Shown: positions 43,008 through 51,697 of the stretch, piece by piece
How positions within the stretch are numbered: position 1 is the first letter of the stretch
Layout: the number at the start of each line of letters is the position of its first letter
Source of the DNA: an uncultured delta proteobacterium
GTDB taxonomy: Bacteria > Desulfobacterota > Desulfobulbia > Desulfobulbales > Desulfurivibrionaceae
Assembly: GCA_903869265.1 (NCBI GenBank)
Contig: CAIPYE010000005.1
Location: 33,292-97,291, forward strand
Reading direction: 5' to 3'
Length of the DNA: 64,000 nucleotides
Notes under the pieces: model-generated
Databases searched by the model: none
What the model was told of the DNA's origin: nothing
The model's input: only the letters and a program-made list of their open reading frames with translations
Position numbers and translations under genes: made by a program

Positions 43008-44500
43008 GGATTTCTTTGACTCGCTTTGTTGGCTGATTCTCCAGATGCTTCTTTTAGAACAAGAAGCTCCCCAACCTGTTTTACGGGAATAAAATTTTGT
43101 CGAATATCTTCTGGAAGACCAGAAAAATCATCTTTGGCAACAACAAGAAAATCTTTACTCCGATTCTTCATCAATTGACGCAATTGCTCCGGCTTGTCGA
43201 TCCGCTTCGCTCTTCCTTGGCTATAAAACTCGGCGGAATAAAACCGATTCTCCCAGTAGTAAATGCCGCAATCAGCACCCATACAGCTTTGGTCAATCTC
43301 GGCAACAACCTGCTTTTGACTGTGTTTCGTATATATTGTAGTTTCTTTGGCAACATACACCGACAGCACAGCGCACAATAGCGCAATCAGCGTCGCCACG
43401 ACAGAAACGATTTTCAAAAATTGCGTATTATCATTTTCATCTTTGCCAGCTAATAAGGCAACCAGTACCACAATCGCACCTGGCAACCCCGGCAGCGGAT
43501 ACGTCCAGAGAATATTATGCGCAAAAGTAAAAAGCAGAAGGGGACAAACGGTCCACAACACCGCAAAAAGGATGAGGCGCTGATGCCGGTGCCAATTTTC
43601 AAACAAAATCTTTCTGCGCAGATAGATGACAGGGAGAAGGACCAGACTCCACGGAAAGAGAGCGCCCAGCCAATACAGCCATATCATCCCTGTTGGTGCG
43701 GAATGCGCATGCCCGTATAGATCCCCATGCCAACCGCTGACAAGAAATCGATTAAGGTGTTCGCCCACAATAAAATATTCCAGAAACCCGGGCGTTTTAT
43801 TTTCTGCTAGAAAATACCACGGTGCCGCAAGGAGAAGGGCTACCACCGCCCCTTTGACCCAGGAAAACTGCCGCCAAGCAGCCAAGAAATTTCTGGTGAT
43901 AATTGCCCACATAACGATTGGAAACAAAATGAAAATCACGGCAATGGGCCCTTTGGCAAGCAGGCCCATCCCTATTGCGCAATAGAGCACCAATTCCCAA
44001 GATCGGGAGCTATGATGGAAATGCTGCCAAAAAGCAATGAGCCCTAGCATAACGGCGGCGGCCAAGACTAAATCGGTCATAACCGCAGCAGCGGAAATAA
44101 AATAAAGGACTGACGAAAACATCATGAGCATCGCCGACGCTGCGGAAACAGGCTCAAAAATCTCTCTTAGCCAAAGAAAGAACAACACAGACAAGGCAAT
44201 AGCCAACAGAAAAATCCCTGCCCGAGCGGCAAATTCCGTGGGACCCAGAAGTTCAATGCCCGCAGCTGATATCCAAAAAGCAAGGGGAGGTTTGCCCCAG
44301 AAAGGGACATTGTAATCGTATTGCGGGGTAATCCAGTCAGCTGTTTCCACCATCTTTCTGGATATCTCCGCATAGCGTGATTCCGTGGCGTCGGTAACCG
44401 GCACTGTCTCGGCCATCCAAAGCCTTACTGTGATCAAGGCTGTAATGGCAACCATGGCCAGAAACCAGACTTTATTCCGACGAGTTGAGCCTGGTTTCAT
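43004..44500 (-). CDS. ArnT/PMT-type glycosyltransferase (GT39/GT83), lipid A sugar transferase candidate
   Basis: A 498-aa GT-C protein with about ten membrane helices. TDATESRYAEI and FWGKPPLAFW in the first periplasmic loop are the ArnT/PMT signature, with the acidic pair that binds the lipid-phosphate sugar. The soluble C-terminal part is about 150 residues. Such enzymes move a sugar from undecaprenyl phosphate to lipid A or protein in the periplasm. First gene of the four-gene operon; AAGG precedes the ATG. Glycosylation of a protein is the main alternative. Confidence 0.85.
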   Translation of the reverse strand: MKPGSTRRNKVWFLAMVAITALITVRLWMAETVPVTDATESRYAEISRKMVETADWITPQYDYNVPFWGKPPLAFWISAAGIELLGPTEFAARAGIFLLAIALSVLFFLWLREIFEPVSAASAMLMMFSSVLYFISAAAVMTDLVLAAAVMLGLIAFWQHFHHSSRSWELVLYCAIGMGLLAKGPIAVIFILFPIVMWAIITRNFLAAWRQFSWVKGAVVALLLAAPWYFLAENKTPGFLEYFIVGEHLNRFLVSGWHGDLYGHAHSAPTGMIWLYWLGALFPWSLVLLPVIYLRRKILFENWHRHQRLILFAVLWTVCPLLLFTFAHNILWTYPLPGLPGAIVVLVALLAGKDENDNTQFLKIVSVVATLIALLCAVLSVYVAKETTIYTKHSQKQVVAEIDQSCMGADCGIYYWENRFYSAEFYSQGRAKRIDKPEQLRQLMKNRSKDFLVVAKDDFSGLPEDIRQNFIPVKQVGELLVLKEASGESANKASQRNP

Positions 44501-44548
44501 GGACGTTTGCCTTTTTTTACAATGTTTAGAAATGCTTTCCGTGATGTC

Positions 44549-46096
44549 CTAGTCCCCGTCAAAAAACGGAACCGAGGGAAACAGCGTATGGTCGGTATGG
44601 GGGATAAAGCGGGAGCCGGAAAAACGCAGCATGAATTCCTGATTGACGTTCAATTCGAGATAGGTGATCTTTCTCACCAGCTCCAGACTGCGCTCCCGCG
44701 CCGCTCTTTCGATGAGTATCCGCTGGGCGCCGACCAGGGAGCTGTTGCCAACGGGCTCATAGACGGCAAGATCCAAGTCGGGCAGCATGCCCAGAACAAT
44801 GGCTTGCCTGGGCGAGATATGCCGACCAAAGGCTCCGGCCACGTAGATGCGGTGCAGATCAGCAAAGGCAACCCCCACCTGATTGGTCAAGGTAGTGAGG
44901 ATGGCGTACATGGCCGCCTTGGAACGCATGAGCGCGTCGAGATCCACCTGGTCTAAGACCACGGGCTGGCCATCCGCAGAATTCTTGCCCTCCACCACCA
45001 CGAACTGGTAGCCTTCGCTCCCTTGGATCAGCCGGTCTCCGGCCGCCTGGGGACGAAACTTTCCCCGGATATCGATCTGCCTGGTCAGATAGAGCTCGGC
45101 CACCAAATCAATAAGCCCGGAACCGCAAAGCCCCTTGGGCTTGCCCTTGCCGATGGTTTGATAGCTGATCTCGCCGCTGTCCGGATCGATCTGCACATGC
45201 TCGATGGCGCCAGGGCCTGCCCGCATGCCCATCCTGGCCACGCCGCCTTCCAGGGCCGGGCCTGCCGCCCCGGCGCAGGCGATAAGCCACTCACGGTTGC
45301 CGACAATCACCTCGGCATTGGTGCCCACATCAATGAGCATGCAGGTTTCCGCCTGTTGGTCAAGCCCGCTGGCCAGGACCCCGGAGATCAGATCCCCGCC
45401 GAAATAGCTGCCCACGCTGGGCAGCAACCAGACCGGCGCGGCCGGGTGGATGGCCAGTTTCAGTTCTCCGGCCAGGCAGGGGTCCGGGGCGTTGACCATG
45501 GGGATATACGGCTCGCGGCAAAGATGGTGGGGATTGATATTGAGAAAGAAATGAACCATACTGGTGTTGCCGGACACCGAAAGCGCCCGAATCTCCGCCC
45601 TTGCCAAGCCGGAAACCCTGGACAACTCCAGGGCCAAATCATTGACCGAGCCGATGATCGCCCGGTGCAACTCGGCAAGCCCCTCGTCCTTGGCGGCATG
45701 ATGGATTCTGGTGAGGATATCGGCCCCGTAGCGAATCTGGCCGTTTTCCAGGTCGGCTCGGGCCAGGACTGCACCGGTGGTCAGATCAACCAGAGTCGCT
45801 TCAAGATGGGTGGTGCCCAGATCAAGGGCCATCCCGGCAAGAACCGGCGGCAACTGGGGAAGAAAATCAACCAGAACCGGGGTGCCCAGCATATCGTTGA
45901 CAATGGCAGCGCCGGTAAAGCCTGCAGCGCGAAACCGCTCGGCCACCTTGCCCAGGCGCTGGTACGGCACCACCGGCATACCCCAGGACAACTGCGGGGC
46001 AAGGGCCTTTTTCAACCGGTCGAGATCACCGGTGTTGTCGCCGAGACTTGGAAGGGGCGCGGCAACTGCAATGGCGCGCACCAAGGGGGTCAGCAT
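44549..46096 (-). CDS. DUF4445/ASKHA protein (corrinoid-activation type), lacking the 2Fe-2S domain
   Basis: An ASKHA ATPase fold: ALDLGTTHLEATLVDL is the phosphate-1 loop, SVSGNTSMVHFFLNI follows, LIDVGTNAEVIVGNREWL is phosphate-2, and IYVAGAFGRHISPRQAI is the adenosine loop. Proteins of this kind (RACo, RamA) reductively activate corrinoid proteins and usually carry an N-terminal 2Fe-2S or C-terminal 4Fe-4S domain. Here the N-terminal 85 residues have no cysteine motif, so the electron source must be separate. No corrinoid protein gene is in the window. GGAG precedes the ATG. Confidence 0.8.
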   Translation of the reverse strand: MLTPLVRAIAVAAPLPSLGDNTGDLDRLKKALAPQLSWGMPVVPYQRLGKVAERFRAAGFTGAAIVNDMLGTPVLVDFLPQLPPVLAGMALDLGTTHLEATLVDLTTGAVLARADLENGQIRYGADILTRIHHAAKDEGLAELHRAIIGSVNDLALELSRVSGLARAEIRALSVSGNTSMVHFFLNINPHHLCREPYIPMVNAPDPCLAGELKLAIHPAAPVWLLPSVGSYFGGDLISGVLASGLDQQAETCMLIDVGTNAEVIVGNREWLIACAGAAGPALEGGVARMGMRAGPGAIEHVQIDPDSGEISYQTIGKGKPKGLCGSGLIDLVAELYLTRQIDIRGKFRPQAAGDRLIQGSEGYQFVVVEGKNSADGQPVVLDQVDLDALMRSKAAMYAILTTLTNQVGVAFADLHRIYVAGAFGRHISPRQAIVLGMLPDLDLAVYEPVGNSSLVGAQRILIERAARERSLELVRKITYLELNVNQEFMLRFSGSRFIPHTDHTLFPSVPFFDGD

Positions 46097-46283
46097 AAAC
46101 AGGCAACTCCGAGAAAATTCTTCATGGGCAACGGCATCCTGCCAAACATACTATGTCGCCTGTCGGGAAAAGTCCCTAAAAAAATGTGCCGACCCCACCC
46201 TGACAGCGGCGAGCTTGACGTTCAGGAAGACCAATGGTAAAGAGCCATAAAGGCATTATGCCGTAACAAGGAACACTAAAAAT

Positions 46284-47474
46284 ATGCCCCTCTTGCTCTA
46301 TACCTATCTTGCCACCGAGATTCTGGCCCCGTTCTTCGCCAGCTTCCTCATCATCAACGCCATCCTCTTTCTGGGCAGGCTGGTCCCCCTGCTCAACGTA
46401 ATCTTCGACTTCGGCGTCTCCACCGGAGATTTTCTCCGTCTCTGCGCCTACATGCTGCCCAAGCTGATGATGTTTTCCATCCCCATGGCCAGCATGACTG
46501 CAGTCATCGTCGCCGTGACCAGAATGGTAAACGACAACGAAATCATGGCCCTGAAGGCCACCGGCATCGGCCTGATTCGCTTGTTGCCTCCGGTTATCGT
46601 CGTCGCCCTGTCCACCTCCCTTCTCACCTATTTCTCCGCAGTCACCCTGATCCCCCAGGGCACGCTGGCCATGAAAACGCTTTTTTTACAGATGGCCACG
46701 GAAAAAATCGACAAAGGCATCCAGCCCGGACAGTTCAGCGAAGGCCTCGCCAATGTTGTGCTGTACATCGATGCGGTGGATCCGCAAACCAAACAATGGC
46801 AGGGCGTGTATGTCTCCGACATGCGCCACGGCGACACGCCTCTTACTGTTATCGCCAAGACCGGCAGCCTTGCCGCCCAGCCCGAAAACATGCTGATCAC
46901 CCTCACCCTGGCAGACGGCACCCTGCACCGCGCCAGCGAAAACATCACCCAGACCATCCGCTTTGACCGCTACCAAATCAACCTGCCCATCAAGGCCCCC
47001 ACGGAAATTGGCGGCACCTCCATCACCGAGGTCGGAAAAAGCGGCATGAACCAGAAACAACTCCTGGAACAGACAGCAGCCCATGGCCCCAAAAGCCCCA
47101 TCGGCCTGAGCATGCTTGTCGAGTACCATAGCCGCATGGCCCTGCCGGTGGGCGGCTTCATCCTGACCATCCTGGGATTGCCTCTGGCCATGCTGGCCCG
47201 GCCTGGCCGCAGGCCGCTGGGCGTCCCGCTGGGCCTGCTGCTTTTTGTCATCTACTACATCCTGTTCACCGCAGGCCGGGCCACTGCGGAAAACGGGCAT
47301 CTGCCGGTGGCTGTTGGCATCTGGCTGGCCAATATCCTGATCGCTGCATTTACCATCATGCTTACCCGGCAGGTGGCAAAGGAAACCATCCCGCTCTTTC
47401 TCGCCCGCCTGAGCGAACCGGCCCTGGCCTTGCTTGCCAGGCTGCCGAAAATCAAAACCGGAGAAAAGCCATGA
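46284..47474 (+). CDS. lptF: LPS export permease LptF
   Basis: A YjgP/YjgQ-family permease, 396 aa, with three N-terminal and three C-terminal membrane helices around a periplasmic beta-jellyroll. It forms the LptB2FG exporter with LptG and LptB, extracting LPS from the inner membrane. The ILFLGRLVPLLNVIFDFGVS opening and EYHSRMALPVGGFILTILGL near residue 280 are family traits. AAGGA precedes the ATG. It overlaps lptG by 4 nt. Which of the pair is F and which is G is assigned from order and opening sequence. Confidence 0.88.
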   Translation: MPLLLYTYLATEILAPFFASFLIINAILFLGRLVPLLNVIFDFGVSTGDFLRLCAYMLPKLMMFSIPMASMTAVIVAVTRMVNDNEIMALKATGIGLIRLLPPVIVVALSTSLLTYFSAVTLIPQGTLAMKTLFLQMATEKIDKGIQPGQFSEGLANVVLYIDAVDPQTKQWQGVYVSDMRHGDTPLTVIAKTGSLAAQPENMLITLTLADGTLHRASENITQTIRFDRYQINLPIKAPTEIGGTSITEVGKSGMNQKQLLEQTAAHGPKSPIGLSMLVEYHSRMALPVGGFILTILGLPLAMLARPGRRPLGVPLGLLLFVIYYILFTAGRATAENGHLPVAVGIWLANILIAAFTIMLTRQVAKETIPLFLARLSEPALALLARLPKIKTGEKP

Positions 47475-48547
47475 AGCTGCTGGACCGCTACCTCATGGCC
47501 CAGTTCGCCAAAAACCTGGCCCTGGTCATCTGCTCCCTGCTCGCCATCTATATGCTGGTTGATTTTTTTGAACGGTTGGACCACTTTTTGGAAGCAAAAC
47601 AAACCATCACCCTGGCGGTCAAATTTCTGCTGCTCAAGCTGCCGTTCATGTATGTCCAGCTGATCCCGGTCTGTATCCTGCTGGCCGGAGTCATAACCCT
47701 GGGCATCCTCAACCACCATTTTGAATTCATGGCCCTCATGGCCAGCGGGATCAGCGTTATTCGCATCATGCGGCCCCTGTTCATCACGGCTGCCATCTTC
47801 ACCCTGCTCACCGTGTCCATCGGCGAGTGGGTGCTGCCCCCCACCACCGCGGCGATCGACAAAATCTGGTACGAGGACGTCCTGCACCAGATATCCAAGG
47901 GCATCATCCGGGATGGTCGCACCTATTTCCGGGGCACGGAGGGGATTTATTCCTTTATCCGCCCCAATCTCGGAAAAAACGAATTCAGCAATTTCTCCTT
48001 TGCCGCCTATGATGCGGAACACGGCCTGACAACCCTGCTCACCGCCGAAAGCGCCACCTGGGCAAACGGAGCTTGGCTGCTCCAAAACGGGCAGCAGAAG
48101 GTACGCACCGGCAATGGCACCTTTTCGGTGACGCTCTTCAAAACGCTCACCCCGGCCTTTACCGAACAGCCGGAAGAGTTCTTTGTCCCGCCATACAAGA
48201 TCGAGGAACTCTCATACACCAAACTCCTGAAGCAGGCCATGGACAGCAAGGTTGCCAATCACGAATCGCTGCTGGAATTCCACCGCCGCTTCTCCTACAT
48301 CTTTCTGGGCATTCCCCTGCTCCTGCTGGGGATTCCGGTGATGCTCTCGGTGCATAAAAACAAGGGCCGCGATCTGGCTCTGGCCATCCCGGTAAGCTGC
48401 GGCATGGCCTTTGCCGCCTGGGGCGCCTGGAGCGCCAGCCAGTCTTTGGCAAAAACCGCCATCCTGCCGCCCGGCATCGCCTCCTGGTCCGTGCACCTGC
48501 TGACCATCGCCCTTGGCTGCTTTCTTTTAAAACGACATAACCAGTAA
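47471..48547 (+). CDS. lptG: LPS export permease LptG
   Basis: The partner permease, 358 aa. It opens MKLLDRYLMAQFAKNLALVI, with DFFERLDHFLE after the first helix, matching LptG. The periplasmic domain is about residues 120-260, followed by FHRRFSYIFLGIPLLLLGIP and two further helices. Translation is coupled to lptF. lptB and lptC are not in the window. Confidence 0.88.
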   Translation: MKLLDRYLMAQFAKNLALVICSLLAIYMLVDFFERLDHFLEAKQTITLAVKFLLLKLPFMYVQLIPVCILLAGVITLGILNHHFEFMALMASGISVIRIMRPLFITAAIFTLLTVSIGEWVLPPTTAAIDKIWYEDVLHQISKGIIRDGRTYFRGTEGIYSFIRPNLGKNEFSNFSFAAYDAEHGLTTLLTAESATWANGAWLLQNGQQKVRTGNGTFSVTLFKTLTPAFTEQPEEFFVPPYKIEELSYTKLLKQAMDSKVANHESLLEFHRRFSYIFLGIPLLLLGIPVMLSVHKNKGRDLALAIPVSCGMAFAAWGAWSASQSLAKTAILPPGIASWSVHLLTIALGCFLLKRHNQ

Positions 48548-48557
48548 CACCCTGAAC

Positions 48558-49337
48558 ATGGCTCCCGAATCCGCATCCTTAGCCGCCACACTCAGCCGCT
48601 TCCGGAAGATCGGCATCATCGGCATTCCGCCCCTGGACGTGATCCGGGCCGCAAACGAACATGGCCTTGTTATCCATGATCTGGACGAGCCCCTGGTCCG
48701 GGAGGACCTCGAAACAGCCAGCCCCTTCCTGCCCCGGGTCTACTGCGCCATTCTCCGCACCGCCGTGGTCAACGCCCTGCACCTTGAGCTGGACGGTATC
48801 TATGTTGACACCGGCCCGGGCAAGTGCGATTGCGCCCTGCACACAGCCACCATCCTGGCCGAGGCCCTGCCCATCCCGGTGATCTGCACCAGAAATACGG
48901 ACACCACAGGCTACGGCACTCCACTCTGCCAAGCCCGTTTGCCTCTTATCGCCAGGATGCAGGCCATCACCGCAGGGGTCAAATCCGTAGCACCCTACCA
49001 GAACCCGCCACCTCCCTGCTCCCCCACCGCCGGTTTCTGGGGGGTTCCGCCCAGGGATTTCTCCATCCTCGAGCTGTTTCCGGACACCACTCACATCTAC
49101 GGCTGGGCCCGCTGCATGGAAAACAAGACCCCGGCCGATCACGCCCTGGAAGCCACCTTCAACCCCGAGGTGCCCACGGTTTTCTTTGCCCAGTCCTTTT
49201 GCGCGAAAACCGCGCTGGCCCGTTATTTGGCAAAAAAACATCCTCACGCCCTCTATCTGGATGTGGATGTGCACACCACCAGCAGCGCCCGGGCCAAGGT
49301 CCAGGCCTTTCTCGAACTTTCCGGAGTCAGGCCATGA
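48558..49337 (+). CDS. Protein of unknown function paired with an ASKHA activator (259 aa)
   Basis: A soluble protein with several Cys-bearing segments (TGPGKCDCALHTA, YGWARCMENKTPADH, FFAQSFCAKTAL) and alternating Rossmann-like strands. The pattern recalls the D-component side of 2-hydroxyacyl-CoA dehydratases, but I cannot establish homology. Its stop overlaps the start of an ASKHA (HgdC/BadF-type) ATPase by 4 nt, as expected for an activator and its client. It lies 10 nt after lptG, so it may share that transcript. No substrate is assigned. Confidence 0.6.
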   Translation: MAPESASLAATLSRFRKIGIIGIPPLDVIRAANEHGLVIHDLDEPLVREDLETASPFLPRVYCAILRTAVVNALHLELDGIYVDTGPGKCDCALHTATILAEALPIPVICTRNTDTTGYGTPLCQARLPLIARMQAITAGVKSVAPYQNPPPPCSPTAGFWGVPPRDFSILELFPDTTHIYGWARCMENKTPADHALEATFNPEVPTVFFAQSFCAKTALARYLAKKHPHALYLDVDVHTTSSARAKVQAFLELSGVRP

Positions 49338-50002
49338 TCCTGGGCGACTTCGGCACCTCCTACTGCAAATTTCTCGACCTCGACACGCCTGGGGCCAAGC
49401 CGACCATCATCGCCACCAAGGAGCTTCCCAGGGAAACCCGGGTGGATCTTGCCACCGGCCACAACGGCAGACGGTTTGCCGACCGCTATGTCAACGAACT
49501 CATTGCCCTGGCCCGAGGCGGCGAGGCCATGATCCGGGAAGATGAATATGTGCTGCTGGACTGCGGCAGCCGAGACATCAAGTTCATCAAGTATCAAAAC
49601 GGCAAGCTGGCGGACATGGGGTGGAATGCGGAATGCGGGGCCTCGATGGGCTTCACCATCGAGCTGCTGGAGCGGTATTACGATCTGGATTATGGTCACC
49701 TGCTGGTGCCGGAGCAGACCTTTTCCGTAACCTGCGGGGTCTTGGGGATGAGCGATATCTTTGACGCCGTGATCTCTGGAGTACCGGTGGCCGAGGCGGT
49801 GGCCCGCTTTGTCAAGGGGATCGCCGTCAACGCCTACCGCTTTGCCGGTTCGCCAGCCAAGCTCTACCTCTCCGGCGGGCTGTGCGACAACCCCCTCTTT
49901 GTGAAAAGCTTTCCCTGCCAGGTAACGCCGCTGGGCCGCTTCGTTTTGCTGCGCGGCCTGGAGGCAGAGGCGCGACAACTCCGTCCCCCGTGTATTTCTT
50001 AG
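49334..50002 (+). CDS. BadF/HgdC-type ASKHA ATPase (222 aa)
   Basis: An ASKHA fold resembling (R)-2-hydroxyacyl-CoA dehydratase activators. ILGDFGTSYCKFLDL is phosphate-1, LLDCGSRDIKFIKY phosphate-2, NAECGASMGFTIELL resembles the activator's N-x-x-C-A-A-G-T segment, and KLYLSGGLCDNPLF is the adenosine motif. True activators bridge a dimer with one 4Fe-4S cluster through two Cys per chain; candidate cysteines here lie in NAEC and SVTCGV. The gene is coupled to 48558-49337, its probable partner. Confidence 0.75.
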   Translation: MILGDFGTSYCKFLDLDTPGAKPTIIATKELPRETRVDLATGHNGRRFADRYVNELIALARGGEAMIREDEYVLLDCGSRDIKFIKYQNGKLADMGWNAECGASMGFTIELLERYYDLDYGHLLVPEQTFSVTCGVLGMSDIFDAVISGVPVAEAVARFVKGIAVNAYRFAGSPAKLYLSGGLCDNPLFVKSFPCQVTPLGRFVLLRGLEAEARQLRPPCIS

Positions 50003-50013
50003 AGGTGCAACCG

Positions 50014-50214
50014 GTGCCGTCCCCAACCACAGAGCGACCAAACTGTCTGGCCTGCCTCCACTTCTACATCACCCACGAACCAGCGCATCCTTACGGCTGC
50101 AAGGCCTTGAGCTTCAAATCCCTCCAGTACCCGGCCATGGTGGTGTTTGCCAGCTCCGGCATCCATTGTCAGGCTTTCTCCGCCAAGAACCGTTTGAACT
50201 CCGACCACTCCTAG
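50014..50214 (+). CDS. Small Cys-containing conserved protein (66 aa)
   Basis: A small protein with NCLACLHFYITHEPAHPYGC, then ALSFKSLQYPAMVVFASSG and IHCQAF. CxxC...C...C spacing suggests a zinc or Fe-S site. Short proteins of this pattern recur in deltaproteobacteria without a known role. The GTG at 50014 has AGAGG 8 nt upstream; GTG at 50005 is the alternative. It follows the ASKHA gene directly. Confidence 0.55.
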   Translation: MPSPTTERPNCLACLHFYITHEPAHPYGCKALSFKSLQYPAMVVFASSGIHCQAFSAKNRLNSDHS

Positions 50215-50238
50215 ATGAACCTTTCTGCGGTTGCTTCC

Positions 50239-50625
50239 TTTCTTCTTTTGCGTGCCCAAAAGAAGAAACAAGAAAAAGGCACCCCCGCCAGTCCTGGCCC
50301 TGCGGGCTTCCCTTACTTCTCGACGAGGGCGGGACGCTAAAAAACTCGGGCTTCGCCCTCAGACAGTTTTAGCGTCTTTTTCCGCCCACGTCTGCGAGGC
50401 ACGGCAGGACAAATGGGGGAAGAGGCAAATCCCGTTGGCACGCAGCCGAGCACCGGAGAGGCTGCCGAAAAGGGATTTGCACTGTTTGAGGCGAAGCCGA
50501 GTTTGCACAAAGCCCCGGCAGCATCGAGGAGCGCAGGGCATCCCGCCAACGGCGGGACAAGGGACACAGGGGGCCCTTTCTTTGGTTCGTTTCTTTGGGC
50601 AAGCAAAGAAATGAACAGAAGAATA
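50239..50625. repeat. Large non-coding repeat bounded by hairpins
   Basis: This fills most of the 459-base gap before the radical SAM gene. The left end is a perfect 11-bp hairpin TTTCTTCTTTT / AAAAGAAGAAA (50239-50268), the same as at 4069-4098. Inside, GACGCTAAAA (50333-50342) is repeated inverted at 50367-50376. The right end carries a related TTTCTTTGG...GCAAAGAAA hairpin near 50576-50618. Blocks such as AGGGATTTGCACTGTTTGAG are of a type I recognise as recurrent intergenic DNA in proteobacteria. No coding potential is convincing. Confidence 0.6.
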
Positions 50626-50673
50626 AAAAGTATTCCTCTGGCTGCTGGAATGATTGGTAAATCAGATATGCTA

Positions 50674-51693
50674 CTAATCAACCGGAGTCAATACCACACT
50701 CTGCCGAGGCTGACTTGCACTGAACACCGTTTCCACCCCCTCAAGAAGCCCCAAGGCAACAAGTCGTTTGACGTTGGCATTGCCCTTGCCCCGATAGATG
50801 GACTCGTCCGCCTTGGCCAGACACAAACGGTGGGATTGCTGGGACGACCGGGTGGAAAGCTCCGCGCGAACCTGATTGAAAAAAAGCCGGGAAAGAACCA
50901 GCTCACCAAAGGCCGGATGGTACGGCCCGGCGAGCACGGTTTTTTCCAGCGAAGACGAGGGCTGCAACCCCATGCGCACCACGGAAATCCCATGCCCATT
51001 GAAAATGGACCAGAGCCGACCAGCCAAGGCCACGGCCCGCGATAGGGAAAGGGGCTGATACTGCCCCTGACGATAGAGTTCCGCCAAGGGACTGCCTGAG
51101 ATCACCAAACAAGGATAGAGCCGAACCATGTCCGGGTCAAGTGCTGCCGCCGCACGACCGCTGGCCAGGGCCGTGGGTGTACTGTCGCCGGGCAGGCCGA
51201 GCATGAGCTGGAGCCCCACCTGAATCCCCGCCTCCTTCAGGCAGGCAACCGCCGTCCGCACCTGGGCCACGGAATGCCCCCGACCGCTGGCCCCAAGCAC
51301 CCGATCATCCAACGACTGAGCGCCCAGTTCCACGACCCCCACCCCCTGCTCCCGCAGAAACCCGGCGATCTCCGGGGTCACATAATCCGGCCGGGTGGAG
51401 AGCCGCAACTCCCGGACCTGGCCCGAAGCCAGAAAAGGCTGCGCCGCGCCAAGCAATTCCCGCTGCCGCGCCATGGGCAGACCGGTGAAGCTGCCCCCGT
51501 AAAAGGCCACCTGAACCGGGGCCTCGGGATGACGACGGGGCCAGGCCACCTGGGTGCGGATGGTCTCCCGCACCTCGTCGGCGGTGACCATGCCCTCGGG
51601 TGCGCCGGTGATACTGCGCTGATTGCAGAACAGGCATTGATGGGGGCAGCCCTGATGGGCGATGAAGATGGGGATGACAAAAGGCGGGGGCAT
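50674..51693 (-). CDS. Elp3-like radical SAM protein (339 aa)
   Basis: The radical SAM cluster motif GCPHQCLFCNQ (Cys16, Cys20, Cys23) comes early, followed by VAFYGGSFTGLP and VVELGAQSLDDRVL. This is the Elp3-type radical SAM fold of the YhcC/HemN-neighbour kind; no acetyltransferase domain is present. About 130 C-terminal residues are unassigned. The ATG at 51693 is 4 nt after the rnc stop, so the gene is translated with rnc. The reaction is unknown. Confidence 0.82.
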   Translation of the reverse strand: MPPPFVIPIFIAHQGCPHQCLFCNQRSITGAPEGMVTADEVRETIRTQVAWPRRHPEAPVQVAFYGGSFTGLPMARQRELLGAAQPFLASGQVRELRLSTRPDYVTPEIAGFLREQGVGVVELGAQSLDDRVLGASGRGHSVAQVRTAVACLKEAGIQVGLQLMLGLPGDSTPTALASGRAAAALDPDMVRLYPCLVISGSPLAELYRQGQYQPLSLSRAVALAGRLWSIFNGHGISVVRMGLQPSSSLEKTVLAGPYHPAFGELVLSRLFFNQVRAELSTRSSQQSHRLCLAKADESIYRGKGNANVKRLVALGLLEGVETVFSASQPRQSVVLTPVD

Positions 51694-51697
51694 TGGC

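Noticed and set aside
50231..50614. Open frames on both strands in the 50.2-50.65 kb gap
   Set aside because: Translations such as MFLLLGTQKKKG come from the repeat hairpin and recur at the unrelated copy near 4066; they are repeat artefacts, not genes.
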